Assembly (NCBI GenBank): GCA_019775845.1
Contig: JADQAV010000015.1
Location: forward strand, 806,001 to 870,000
From: Myrmaecium sp. VS I D KN 1
Lineage: Eukaryota > Ascomycota > Dothideomycetes > Valsariales > Valsariaceae
Direction: 5' to 3'
Length of the DNA stretch: 64,000 nt
Below the pieces are notes generated by a model that worked only from the letters and a program-made list of their open reading frames with translations, had not been told where the DNA came from and ran no database searches. The position numbers and the translations under genes were made by a program. Positions 10,701 through 21,340 of this stretch are shown one piece after another (the stretch's first letter is position 1; each line of letters starts with the position of its first letter).

Positions 10701-12600
10701 GGTAGTTCCTTACCCTCTTCTAAGTTAATTATATAATTAATATTTTTATAAGGTAGTAGTTTATCCGCTTCTTTCTTTAAGAAGATATCTATATATTTTA
10801 AGTACTTAAAGAAGATCTTAATCGCTAGTAGTACGCCGTTACTCCTTAAGCTTATTATATTTATTTTAACGCTAATATATTAGAGGCGTATTATTTTTTA
10901 TCCTAGAGTAACTCCTAAGTAGACTAAGGTATATATACTTTCTCCTTTCTTAAGAGACTTAGTAAAAGCCCCTAAGCTAGATATTTAGAAAGATAAAAAG
11001 CTAAGGCGCTACTATCTTATATTTAGATTAATAATAACTTACTTCTACTCTAGGATAGATATACTAAGGACTAGTAGTATTTCTACTTTAAAATCTTTAT
11101 TAATTTTATAAAATAGCCTAGTAGTCTCCTATACTATACTTAGGTCGTTATTAAAATATAAGTATAACTTATATATACTATAGTAGTAGATTTCCTTACT
11201 AGTAATTATAAAGAACTTAGGTAGCTTAGCTGTAGTAGGTTTAAGCTCTAATTTATATATATATACCTAGCTAATAATATTTACCTCGGTGCTATTATTA
11301 ATTAGCGTACCTACCTTAGCTTATTATTAGCCCTATAAAATCTCTACGCGTATTTTAATAGATATACTTACCTTTACTACTCTTTATATCCGCGCTAAGG
11401 TATTATTATTAATATATTAACTTTTCCTTCCTAAGTAGCCTTTACTATATTTAGAAGTATTTAGTTACTTCTACTTAGGGGATCTCTCTTAGGCTAGATA
11501 TAATTCTTTATTAAATACTTCTTTCTCTAGTAGTTATAATATATAAACTTAGGTAGCTTAGGTTTTTCTTAACTCTTAATTTATTTATATACTACCGGCG
11601 TTATAGTTACTCTATTTATACGTAAACCTTATATCTAGAAATTCTTAGGTCCTCTAGAAGCTCTTACTTTTTCCTTTTAAATATTCCCTTCTAGATATTA
11701 TACTAGAGCTATAAGAGCGTCTCTTATTATAAATAAGGCTTAATAGTTTATTAAGGCCTCCTTTAACTTAGGATTTAACTTAGTAAAGAAGTATATACGC
11801 TTCTATTATTTTAAGTATACTTCTAGTAGTTAGCTCTCTAAATAAATAAAATAGTTTATAAATATTTAAATTATTTAGTCTTCTTTCTATCTTATATTTA
11901 TATATACTTAAAAGGTTAAGAGTTCCCTATTTACTAGATCTTCTATAAGGTTTAATAGGAAATATATAAACCTTATAAATATATATCCTTTAATAGTATA
12001 GCTATTCTAGCTCTCTACCTTTAAGTATTATATATTTTATAGGGTATCCTTAAGGAACTATATTACTTATAGGATTTTTAACTCTTCTAAGAGGTATATC
12101 TTAGAGCTAATCTAGAAGGACGTTTTTACTAATTAAACCTACTCGGTATATTTTCTAACGTTCCTCCTATAGTAGGGCTTAAGGTTTTTAACCTTAGGAT
12201 ATTTATAAGTTATATATACCTTACTAATAAAATCCTTCTTAGTTAAGGCCGGAGTTACTACTCTTTAATTATCGCCTGTTTATAATTTACTATTATTAGA
12301 AGCGTACCTAGTCTACGGGATATAACTAGTAAGGTCTTTTTATAGCTAGTTAATCTAATTATTAAGTTATTTCTATTATTACTCTAGAAGGACCTTCCTC
12401 TTCTAATTAAATTCTTAGATATATTTTTTAAATACTTATAACTCTTATTACTTAGTATTATCTTCTTTAATAGATAGCTAGGGTCTCTAAATCTCTATAA
12501 TTTAATACTTAATAGTATTTAAGATATATATTACTCTTATTTTTACTAATTCTCCTTCTTAATTAGGGGGTATAAATTCGCTTTTAGGTTTAGGAGGCGC
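7780..12600 (-). mobile_element. Fossil Ty3/gypsy LTR retrotransposon (chromovirus type)
   Basis: Read on the minus strand, the parts follow the Ty3/gypsy order. There is a gag region (about 12.5-11.6 kb) with a CCHC zinc knuckle near 11.51-11.56 kb, an aspartic protease near 11.27-11.32 kb, reverse transcriptase with recognisable core blocks at about 10.2-10.5 kb, a likely RNase H near 9.5-9.8 kb, the integrase zinc-binding region at about 8.9-9.1 kb, the integrase core below it, and a terminal chromodomain at about 7.8-7.95 kb. The chromodomain marks it as a chromovirus. The copy is broken many dozens of times over by RIP and is a dead fossil. I could not identify its long terminal repeats, so the ends given are those of the recognisable interior, and age cannot be estimated from repeat divergence. 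It lies inside the bounds of the PIF-like element and probably inserted into it. Confidence 0.8.
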
Positions 12601-14051
12601 TAAGCTTACGTTACGCTATATAGCTTATATTAAATATATAGCTAGGCTAGTTCCCGTTATATAGTTAGAAGATTAGAATTATTAAGAAATAAGTAATAAC
12701 TAGCGTAGTTAAACGTTAATAGAGTAGTATTACTTATAATATATAAACTAATCCTAATAAGTTACTTCTTTTCTAGCTTCCCCTAATATACTTATATATC
12801 TATACTTACTTATAGCTTACTTATATACCTTTAATATTATACTTAAGGTATTTATACTCTTATTTAGTTTTAAAGCTCCCTAAGCCTTATATCTAGGTAC
12901 TATCCTTCGCGGAAGTAATACTTATATTTACGAAGACGTATTCCCTAATAGTTTTAAGGAAGCTCTAGATAAAGAGAAGGTAGTATTTTTAATTAAAGAA
13001 GCTATCCTTTTTTTTTAAACCTTATAGAAGATTACTTAGTAGATCTAGTAATATTATATTAAATCTTAGAGCTAGTCTCGATAGTAGATAACTTATATAT
13101 AGAACTATTTTATAATTACTTTAAGCTAGTTCTAGTTCTACCTACGCTAAGTATATAGTATATACTTCTTTAGACTATTCTAATCTTTTTTAAGAAAGAC
13201 TTCCTCTTTCTAAAGCTCGATATAGATTAGGGGGCTATAATATAAATAGATCTTTAAGGCTATTTCCGCTAGAGTAACTCGGATAGCTATATAAAAGAAG
13301 TTTTATTACTTAAGAAATATAGAAATATTCTTTCTATTAAATAGAAGTACTCCCGGAGCTTTTAATATAAGAAGTATTACTAAAGTCTATATTATAAGTA
13401 ATAGGATAGAGACTAGGGGGTTTATAGCTCTAATAAAGGATAGGGCGTCGAAGGTAGCGTTAGAGGATATTTTTTAATATTTAACTAGGTTCCTAGCGTA
13501 GAAATATAATTAGGCGTAAGCTTAATAAGTAAGAGGCTTACTAAATAAAGAGTAGTAGTATTTCTTAATATTCTAAATATCCTCTCTATTTTATAGGCAC
13601 GTAACTAATTTATAAAAACTCTACTAATTACTAATAAAAATCCTATAACTCTTCTTTCTCCTTCTAGCGGCCTATAGGTAAGGTTCTTTAAAGAGCCTTA
13701 ACTTACTTATCCGCGTACTAGTAATAAGTAGTAGAAGTTAAGTTAAGCTTAGAAAGCGCTTAATATTCTATAAGAGTAATTTTCTAATCTTCTTAGGAGT
13801 AGAATCTTCTTAATTTCCTATAAATATAGGTCTTCCTAAGCTATATCTCCTAGGAGTAAGTATAGTAGTATTATAAAGTCTTTATAAAAATAAGTTAATT
13901 CTTTATTACGTAATTATATTATTATATAATCTCTATTATTAGGACTTTTTTATTATTACTTATTAGCTCTAAGTCTTTTATAATTTATACCTCTAAATCG
14001 CTCGTCTTATTTTACTCTTACTATTTATATAGTTTCCTTCTAAAGTCTAGT

Positions 14052-14330
14052 TTTTCTAGCGGTACTTTAAGTTATCTAACTCTTTTAGTAATATTTTTAT
14101 ATATTTAGGCTCTAGCTTAGCTAGTAGTTTAAAATATTTAAATCTTCTAGCGGTATTCCTATATACTTAAATTTTAACTTTATTAATAATCTAAGGAATT
14201 TAAATTTCCTAGCAGTATTTCTATATACTTAAACTATTACTTTTATAATAGCCTAAAGTATCTAAATCTTCTAGTAGTATTTTAATATTTTCTAGATCTC
14301 TTAGTAGTAGTTTTAAATATTTTAATCTCC
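14052..14330. repeat. 62-bp imperfect tandem repeats inside the silenced island
   Basis: Units at 14144-14205 and 14206-14267 are both 62 bp and start TTCTAGCGG or a close variant; a further copy starts at 14268 and a longer, more diverged one at about 14052. Sixty-two is not a multiple of three, so the array is unlikely to have coded for a repeat protein as it stands. Confidence 0.55.
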
Positions 14331-15473
14331 CGTTAGGACTACTATTCCTAGGTAATTTCTTTATATTATTTATTATTTTCCTCTTATCTACGCCTTTTTA
14401 GCGCTATATACTTATCCTTAGAAGGGATTATTAGCTTTTCCTTTATATTAGAGCCTATCTCTTTAATTCGCCTAAGGCTATTTATACCTTTTCTTTATAA
14501 GGGGAAGAGCCTAGTATAGTTACTAAATAAAATAAAATTAGTTAATAAGTCTATATTTAGTAGGCTCTATTCTAGGAATATAGGAAAGTATAAATTCTTT
14601 AAAATTATAAAGAAATAGCTCTTAAAAGAAGAAGGAATATAAAGAAAAAGCTTAAATTCTATCTTATAAATTAAAGAGACTAAGGATAGAGTATAAAAAA
14701 TCCTAAGAAATAAAGATAAATAAATTTATAGTAGTTTTAATTCTAGATAAAGAGCTACTTTTCTTATATTCTCCTACTATTTTATTCTTTTTAAGGTCTC
14801 TCTCTACTTAGCTATAATCTATACTATTCTTAGGGGCGGATATCTCCTAAATAGCGCCCTTTTTAAGAGCGGATAGCCTCTCCTAAGCGGTAGGATCTAC
14901 AGATACTTCTAACCCTACTATATTAGAAGTTATATTATATTAAATATATACTTCTTATAGCTATTTTATATACTTTTAATCTATCTACTACCCCTACTAC
15001 GGTTTATATATTATAAACGCCTTTCTAATAGAGGAGGCTCTTATTACTATATAATAGAAGTATACTAGCGTTAGTATTATTCTATAGTAATTATATTAAG
15101 CTATATAAAAGCTTATATAGTAATAGCGTCCTTATAATAACGTATAGCAGCGCGTCTATTAATACTATCTATACTATTTAATATAATTAATAGATAAAGT
15201 ATTATTTAATAATAAATAGGCTTATATTATCTAACTAGATATAGCGGGTATATAATAATAAAGGATTACGAAAGCGATTAAATAGAAAAATAGGCCCCCC
15301 TCCCTACTTCTTCTAATAGACGTACTAGATAGGTAAGCTAAACTAATAATAGGGGTATTTAATAAGAAGGGTACTATATTTTAACTAGTTATCTAATTCT
15401 TATAGTAAATACCGTAAAAAGTAGATATTCGGTAAATACGCGGTACCTTTTCTTAAAGTTTTAGTCGAAACTG

Positions 15474-15513
15474 ACTAGTTCACCGATCTAGACACTAGTT
15501 GGTAAACACGCTC
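15474..15513 (-). repeat. Right terminal inverted repeat of the PIF-like element
   Basis: Mirror image of 5035-5074, followed by TAA at 15514-15516. This end retains several CA and TG dinucleotides, unlike the interior. Confidence 0.8.
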
Positions 15514-15516
15514 TAA

Positions 15517-15634
15517 ATACTTGTACATGGACCGCCCAGGAACCTCCGTGAACTCTTGGAGCGTTTAGTGACCGATTCCGACTTTCTGCCCGTCCGCCCT
15601 GCCGCCACAACCTTCTTCTCTGCCCCTTCTTCTG

Positions 15635-15666
<32 letters not shown>

Positions 15667-16018
15667 TTTGTTCTCCTCCTCCTCCTCCTCCTCCTCACCC
15701 TCACCCACATCATCACTCTCACCCTCAATCCGCCATCATCGAGAACATTACCATCTGCCTTTGGAGGTGATTTCGCAGGAGCAATCCCATCCTTTCTTCT
15801 TTCTCCCTGGAGCCAATTACCGCACTAAGCCCGACCACGCCCGTAGACGATCTACTAGCCTGCCTCGCTCCGTACTCCGGACGGGAACGACTTGGCAGTG
15901 ACCTCTTCCCATCGCAACCCCCAACAGCCGCCTCAACAACTTCGCCTCCCGCGAGATCCTCCTCTCTTGGACGTGATAATCCTCCGTCGACAGACGTGTC
16001 GTCCCGCACGTTGTCAAT
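15517..16018 (+). promoter_or_regulatory. Promoter and leader of the PAQR gene, next to the silenced element
   Basis: Only 502 bases separate the transposon end from the start codon of the plus-strand PAQR gene. The segment is CT-rich with an ATC/CTC microsatellite at about 15645-15705 (CATCATCATC then repeated CCT), as in many fungal leaders. No TATA box is evident. Any promoter must lie here or within the RIP-degraded island. Confidence 0.5.
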
Positions 16019-17599
16019 ATGTCTTGTACGGCGACCTCAGTAATGACCGAGTCGTACGAAGAACCCATACTGCGCCGCCGGCGCGGCGATGGGACGGATA
16101 GCCAGCTCAGGCCTGACAGCCGCCGCCGCCGCCGACACTCTTCCTACCAACCTAGACCGTGGTACTCGGAATCGGACAACCTCCAGCTGCTGGTATGGCC
16201 GCCTACCCATCCCTCCGCGTTTTTCCTCTCCTATCTTCCCGCACCCGCTAACAGCCTTACGCAGGTCGATCACTTTCTCGCCGAGCTTGGCCGCCGGTTG
16301 GATTTCCTTGAGTCGTACGGCCACCTGAACCTGGACAATGGCATCGAGAAGGCGTACGGGACCCTCATGGCCGTGCGCGAGGCCTGTTCCAACATTTCCG
16401 ACGGCGTGATGGACGTCGGACGGCGGAGAGCAGCCCTCATGGTCGGCACCCTGGAGGAGCGGTACAAGGAAGCCCTGGCAACGAAGATGACCCTGGAGCA
16501 GAAGGCGCACGCTGGCGTGAAGCTCATGGAGTCCATGCTGGCGGACTTTGAAGCGCGGGCGTACGCCATGCGGGACGCTGGCATCAGCACCGTGGCCAGC
16601 GACATCGTGGATGAGGGCTGGAGACGGATGGATGCGGGGCTGGGAAAGGCCAAGGACATCGCCGGCGAAGGCTTGGACAAGGCTCGACGGGCGAAGGACA
16701 GCATGAAGGAGGGCATCGAGAATGCCGTGGAGCGAGCCCTCGAACGAGCCCGCGAGCGAGGCTTGATCACCTACCAGGACCTTCCGGACCCCTGGCGGAT
16801 CAACCCGCACATCCTGCGGGGATACCGCTTCCACAGCGACAAGCTCGACTGCGTCCGCTCCGTCCTCCGGCCGTCCAACGAGTTCTTCAACATCTGGTCC
16901 CACGCCGTGGGGCTGCTGATCGTCCTCACCATCGCCTTCTACTTCTACCCGAGCTCGATGAACTTCTCCCACTCCACCAAATCCGACGTCTTCATCGCCG
17001 CCGTCTTCTTCTTCGCCGCGGCCAAGTGCCTCGTCTGCTCCACGATCTGGCACACATTCAATTCAATCGCCCACCAGTCGCTTATGGAGCGCTTCGCCTG
17101 CATCGACTACACGGGCATCTCTCTCCTCGTGGCCGCCTCGATCATGACGACCGAGTACACGGCCTTCTACTGCGAGCCGATCTCCCGGACCGTCTACCTG
17201 ACCACCACCGCCCTGCTCGGGATCGGCGGCGTCATCCTGCCCTGGCACCCGACCTTCAACCGGGCCGACATGGCCTGGGCCCGGGTGCTCTTCTACGTCT
17301 CCCTCTCCGCCACCGGCGCCCTGCCCGTCACCCAGCTCATCCTGACCCGCGGTCTCTGGGTGACGATCTACTTCTACGCCCCCATCACCAAGAGCTTGCT
17401 CGTTTACCTCACCGGTGCGATCCTGTACGCCGCCAAGATCCCCGAGCGCTACCTGCCCGGCTGCTTCGACTATATCGGCGGCAGCCACAACCTCTGGCAC
17501 CTCGCCGTCCTCGGCGGCATTCTCTTCCACTACCACGCCATGCAGGCCTTCTTCCACATGGCCTTTGAGCGCGCCCAGTCCGAATGCATGATTCGATGA
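16019..17599 (+). CDS. PAQR/IZH-family seven-helix membrane protein (Izh3-like, haemolysin-III related)
   Basis: Model: exons 16019-16192 and 16265-17599, 502 residues. The 72-bp intron has GTATGG, a GCTAAC branch site and CAG; because it is a multiple of three without a stop, the frame also reads through it. The N-terminal 250 residues are soluble and largely helical, with repeated charged heptads (AKDIAGEGLDKARRAKDSM). The membrane domain follows, with the PAQR hallmarks NEFFNIWSHAVG, a His in HTFNSIAHQ, DYTGIS, and the C-terminal HNLWHLAVLGG and HYHAM. These His and Asp residues bind zinc in the family. The long N-terminal extension is like that of yeast Izh3. Family members are linked to lipid and zinc homeostasis and sterol regulation; the exact role here is inferred. 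The gene lies 0.5 kb from the silenced transposon but has normal, GC-rich codon use. Confidence 0.9.
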   Translation: MSCTATSVMTESYEEPILRRRRGDGTDSQLRPDSRRRRRHSSYQPRPWYSESDNLQLLVWPPTHPSAFFLSYLPAPANSLTQVDHFLAELGRRLDFLESYGHLNLDNGIEKAYGTLMAVREACSNISDGVMDVGRRRAALMVGTLEERYKEALATKMTLEQKAHAGVKLMESMLADFEARAYAMRDAGISTVASDIVDEGWRRMDAGLGKAKDIAGEGLDKARRAKDSMKEGIENAVERALERARERGLITYQDLPDPWRINPHILRGYRFHSDKLDCVRSVLRPSNEFFNIWSHAVGLLIVLTIAFYFYPSSMNFSHSTKSDVFIAAVFFFAAAKCLVCSTIWHTFNSIAHQSLMERFACIDYTGISLLVAASIMTTEYTAFYCEPISRTVYLTTTALLGIGGVILPWHPTFNRADMAWARVLFYVSLSATGALPVTQLILTRGLWVTIYFYAPITKSLLVYLTGAILYAAKIPERYLPGCFDYIGGSHNLWHLAVLGGILFHYHAMQAFFHMAFERAQSECMIR

Positions 17600-19085
17600 G
17601 GCGGAAGTTCTCGATTCTCCCTTTCCTTCTATCCTTGTTATCTCTTGCTTTTATATTCTATCTTCAAATTTGTTTGTTGTTATTGCTCTCTCCATCGATT
17701 TAGATTCCTAGCTTTCTCCTTATTTTTTTTTTTCTATTTCTCAAGGCATTTCAGCGGCGCTTTCACTTTATTTGCTTTCTTTTTTCCAACACACTTCTTC
17801 TCTCGTTGCGCTCAGTAGGGTTCGTTCACTTCATGCATCTTCCATGGAAAATCCATCTGTATTTCGGGCAGCATCATCTTATTTTCCCCCGCCTGGCGAG
17901 GGGCGTGGGTGTAGGAAGGAAGGAAGGAAGGTGCAATGGCAGGGTTGAGGGGTATAGAAGAGGTCCGTAGAAAGAAGAGAAAAGGAAACCTCTTTTCACC
18001 AATAACTCCACGTTCCATGGGCTTCTCGGAATGCATGGTGTGTACGTGTATCGCTGCATCAATGGTTCCTACGTGACAGTATCTACTTGGTGAGAACCTT
18101 CCACCTCTCAATCCCGTTTCGCTCTTCGTTTTTGGAAAGGGCGGGGACGAAAGTGGTCGATGGGAAAACCTGGGGAAGGTGGAGTTTGCGCGTGCTAAAT
18201 AGAATATGAGGCCTATAAAGAAGAAGGGGAAAAGAAGCGACAAGAAAAGGGGAAAATGGAAAGAAAAAGATAAATAACAAAGGGGGATGGAAGACCGAAA
18301 GCTATGGTGATATCGCTTGAGGTGTATATAGGATCAAAGTGTGTACATTACTGGTATATATGAAGATTTTGAACCGCGGGGGAAGCCGCAGGGGGTTCAG
18401 TGCGAGGGGAGGAAAGAAAGATACTAGTAGGGGTTAGAAGAATCAGGGGAAGTCTCTCTCCTTTGCAGAAGATGTGATGGGGAAGAGAGTACGAAGTAAA
18501 AGAGATTATAATACATTTACCAACCATCCCCAAGTGAGAGGATAGGGGTGGGGTGGCCGGCTTACGATCGCTCACTTACTCACATTCACGCTTGAAGGAT
18601 GGAAGCGCGGGAACACAACGAAGAAAAAAAAAACAGGGTATGGCATTTCTGGGCGCTTTACGGGGACAAGGGAGAAGAAAAGGAAAAACAGAAGAAGAAA
18701 GGAAAAGACAAAAGAGCAAATAAACCAAAAGGCAGAAGAGAAAACAAAAGAGAAGAAGCAGAAGATGCAATTAGACAGTCCCAAGCGTTCTTTTCCTCTC
18801 AACGACTTTTTCCAATATCAACAAGAAAGAAACAGAAAGAGGGGAAGGGAAGGGGCGCATGAGAACATACAGAGATATATGCCCCATCCCATGCACGCCA
18901 GTTGAGAAGAAAGATATTGTAACTGTAGCCACCGGCACTTTGTGATCTCGCTGGCACGGAGTAAGTTAAAAGAAGTAATCGAACATAAGGCGAACGCTGG
19001 ACCCAAGATGGAAGAAGAAGAAGAAACAACAAAAAAATCCGCCCGCGAGCCACGAGCCCTTTCCCCGTCGTCGAACCCCACACTA
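17600..19085. other. Convergent intergenic region between PAQR and ArfGAP genes
   Basis: No gene seen. It should hold the 3' untranslated regions of the flanking convergent genes. T-rich stretches (17640-17790) follow the PAQR stop, a GGAAG microsatellite occurs near 17915, and 18570-18860 is strongly purine-rich on the plus strand. Open frames here are low-complexity only. Confidence 0.6.
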
Positions 19086-21340
19086 TCACCTGAAGGTCGA
19101 GCTCAGGCCAGAGAAGGCGTCCGGGCTGTGCCTCCCGTTCATCAGGCCCGAGAAATCCACGCTCTCCTGACTGACATGTGGCTTCCCTCTGTTCAGAGGT
19201 CCGTTAGACATTCCGTTGAGACCTCCAGGAGTGGCGGCTGGGGTGGGAGCGAACGGATTCATGGTGCCGGATGTGGGTGCGCCGGTGGAGGAAGTCACCG
19301 GCATGGTGACACTGCGTCCTTTGCCCTGGCCATTGGGATCAGCAGGATCACCAGAGGCAGGGGCGCCTTCTGGTGCTGCGGGTCGCGCTGGCGCCAGCTG
19401 CGGATAGTTATACAGAGCTAGAATCGAAGATTTATCTGGCTTTGCGAACTGATACGGCTGCTGCATGGCCTGTTGTTGATACTGATTCGACTGGTTCTGC
19501 CCTTGCAGCTGTGGCTGCTGACCATATGAGTTGAACAGCTGCTGCTGTTGCTGCTGTTGCGGCTGCGGCTGCGGCTGCTGCGTTTGAGTCTGGAAAAATG
19601 GATTGTTCTGCTCTTGTTGCGGCGAGAATGTCATGGGTTGTGACAGAATGGGCTGCTGAGGCTGAGAACTGAACGCTGAACTCTGGGTCGGTGGCAACTG
19701 TTGAAATGAATTCTGAGGCTGCATATGTTGCTGGACCTGGAAATGTTGTTGCTGATTTTGGAAAGGCATCGTTTGCTGGTTGAAAGGATTCGAAGGTGCG
19801 AATATCTGCGACTTCGTCGATCTCAGAAACGGATTCCCGCCCACTGAAGCGCCCTGTCCCCCATATTGTTGTTGTTGCTGCTGCTGCGCTTGACCTGTAT
19901 ACATAAAATTCTGCTGTGACGTCGCCTGATACTGTGCCGGTATTTGTGGCACCGGGGGAGGCATAAACGGGGCTTGGAAAGGATTGAAATGACCCTGACC
20001 GTTTTGAACGCCATGGCCCCCTGTCCTATTGGGGAAAAGCTGCTGTTGGGGAGGAGGCTGGGAAACCTGCATGTTCTGGAAGGCCTGATCAAGAGCGGTT
20101 TGTTGCGGTTGCGTTCCGTTGGAAGATAAAAAGGGGTTATAGGAATTCGAGGGAGCGTGAGGGGCAGTTTGCGGGGGAGCAGCATCCAAGTTATCGAACG
20201 GATTTGTCGACCGTCTGGGAAGGACCGAAGGCTGTGAAGAATCGATGGAGATGCCGTTAACACTCGGCTTCGCCGGAGGAGTAGGCGTATGCCCGTTCAA
20301 ACCGTTCGAGTTGCCTTCTCCCAATCGAATCAAGGTCTCCACCGTTTTGTCTAGGTTACCGTTCAGACCCCTGAGCACGGTTGAGTTGCGTTTATCATCC
20401 GTGAATCCCATCTCCCTCAGCGCATTCAACTTCGAGTCGAAGCTATCACCCGGTCTCTCAATGTTCGAGCCAAAGACGCGCGATGGCTTGCTCACCCGTG
20501 GTGGGGACTGCTCCTGCCCGAATCGACCCGAGCCAGGAGAGCTTGGAGGTGTGTTACCGGACCTGCTCGTCGGAAATGTCGACGAGGACGCTCGTAGTCC
20601 GAAGTTGAAGCGTTTGGTGGGTTTAGGAGGAAGAGGGGGCGGATGGTCTTCAGTGGAGCCGGTACTTCCGGTGTTCTGTCGGGTGCTGGGTTGCGAGTCG
20701 TTGGAGAAGGCCCGTTGCTCATACTTTTGTCGGATGAACCGTTCCATGGCCCCGTCAACCTCGTCCACGTCAACCGGGATCTGGGGCTTAACGTTGCGAG
20801 GGTTGAAGCGCCGGTTGGACTCGGTGTTGCCAATCCGCTTCATGTTCTGCGGACGTTACTTCTTGGCTCGAAGGACGAGGAGCACGGGGGAACATACCTC
20901 GACCTGATTTGCGTCCCACTTATCCATGCTCAAGGACTTGACTCTCGAGATATGTGTACCCAACTTGCGGTGCAGAGCAGCGCACCGCATGCAAAGGAAG
21001 ACGCCCAACTATCCGACACGTCAAGTCAGTGCCAACGCCGAAGGAAGTGCCGAGGGACGGGAAAGGAGAGAAAGGGACAAGCGAAGGAGACCGGCAAAGC
21101 GTGCGGACAGTGGTGAACGGCGGAGCGACCGGGAGGTTACTTACACTCCAACTTGCCCATCCTGTGTGACTTGGGGTTAGCGACGTCAAGCAACGGAGGG
21201 GGGAAGTCTGGGGCGGAGGACGAACCTGGATTTCTGGCGCCGCAGTCGGCGCACTTGTCGTTGCCCGGGACATTCTTGATGAGGTCTTGCAGGGCGCGCT
21301 CGTTGCGAGCCTGCTGACGCTTGGTGAAGGTGGCAGCCAT
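19086..21340 (-). CDS. ArfGAP with UBA domain and Gln-rich tail (Gts1-like)
   Basis: Model on the minus strand: exons 21340-21226, 21161-21145, 201008 region 21008-20898, and 20846-19086, giving 667 residues. The second exon is only 17 bp. Joining restores an unbroken ArfGAP zinc finger: CADCGARNPGWASWS, then LGVFLCMRC, then the HRKLGTHISRVKS loop with the arginine used by ArfGAPs. A UBA domain follows at about residues 218-256 (LNALREMGF ... LIRL). After it comes a proline/serine-rich then glutamine-rich tail with several Q runs and NPF motifs (NPFDN, NPFLS), which are EH-domain ligands. This order ArfGAP-UBA-polyQ is that of yeast Gts1. By family it should stimulate GTP hydrolysis on Arf in vesicle traffic and bind ubiquitin and endocytic proteins. 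The start is the first ATG of the zinc-finger exon. Confidence 0.88.

Larger units (their letters stand above)
5035..15513. mobile_element. RIP-degraded PIF/Harbinger-like DNA transposon, 10.5 kb, with nested insertion
   Basis: Both ends begin with GAGCGTGTTTAC reading inward, and the match continues imperfectly for about 40 bases. TAA flanks each end (5032-5034 and 15514-15516), the three-base duplication typical of PIF/Harbinger. Inside are a plus-strand Myb/SANT-like remnant and a minus-strand HARBI1-type DDE transposase remnant in convergent order; this two-protein set belongs to that superfamily. The block is strongly AT-rich with CpA and TpG almost absent, and composition switches back to normal outside the terminal repeats. 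Its length exceeds a usual PIF element (a few kb), and the excess is largely explained by the chromovirus fossil within. It is inactive: coding regions are full of stops. What is seen is repeats, composition and motifs; the superfamily is a well-supported inference. Confidence 0.75.

Noticed and set aside
5035-15513. AT-rich block as a possible centromere or mitochondrial insertion
   Set aside because: Terminal inverted repeats, target duplication and transposon protein remnants explain it; only 10.5 kb long, with no mitochondrial gene seen.
16037-17053. Long minus-strand frame opposite the PAQR gene
   Set aside because: Mirror effect of GC-rich third positions of the real gene; the plus strand carries the conserved PAQR motifs.
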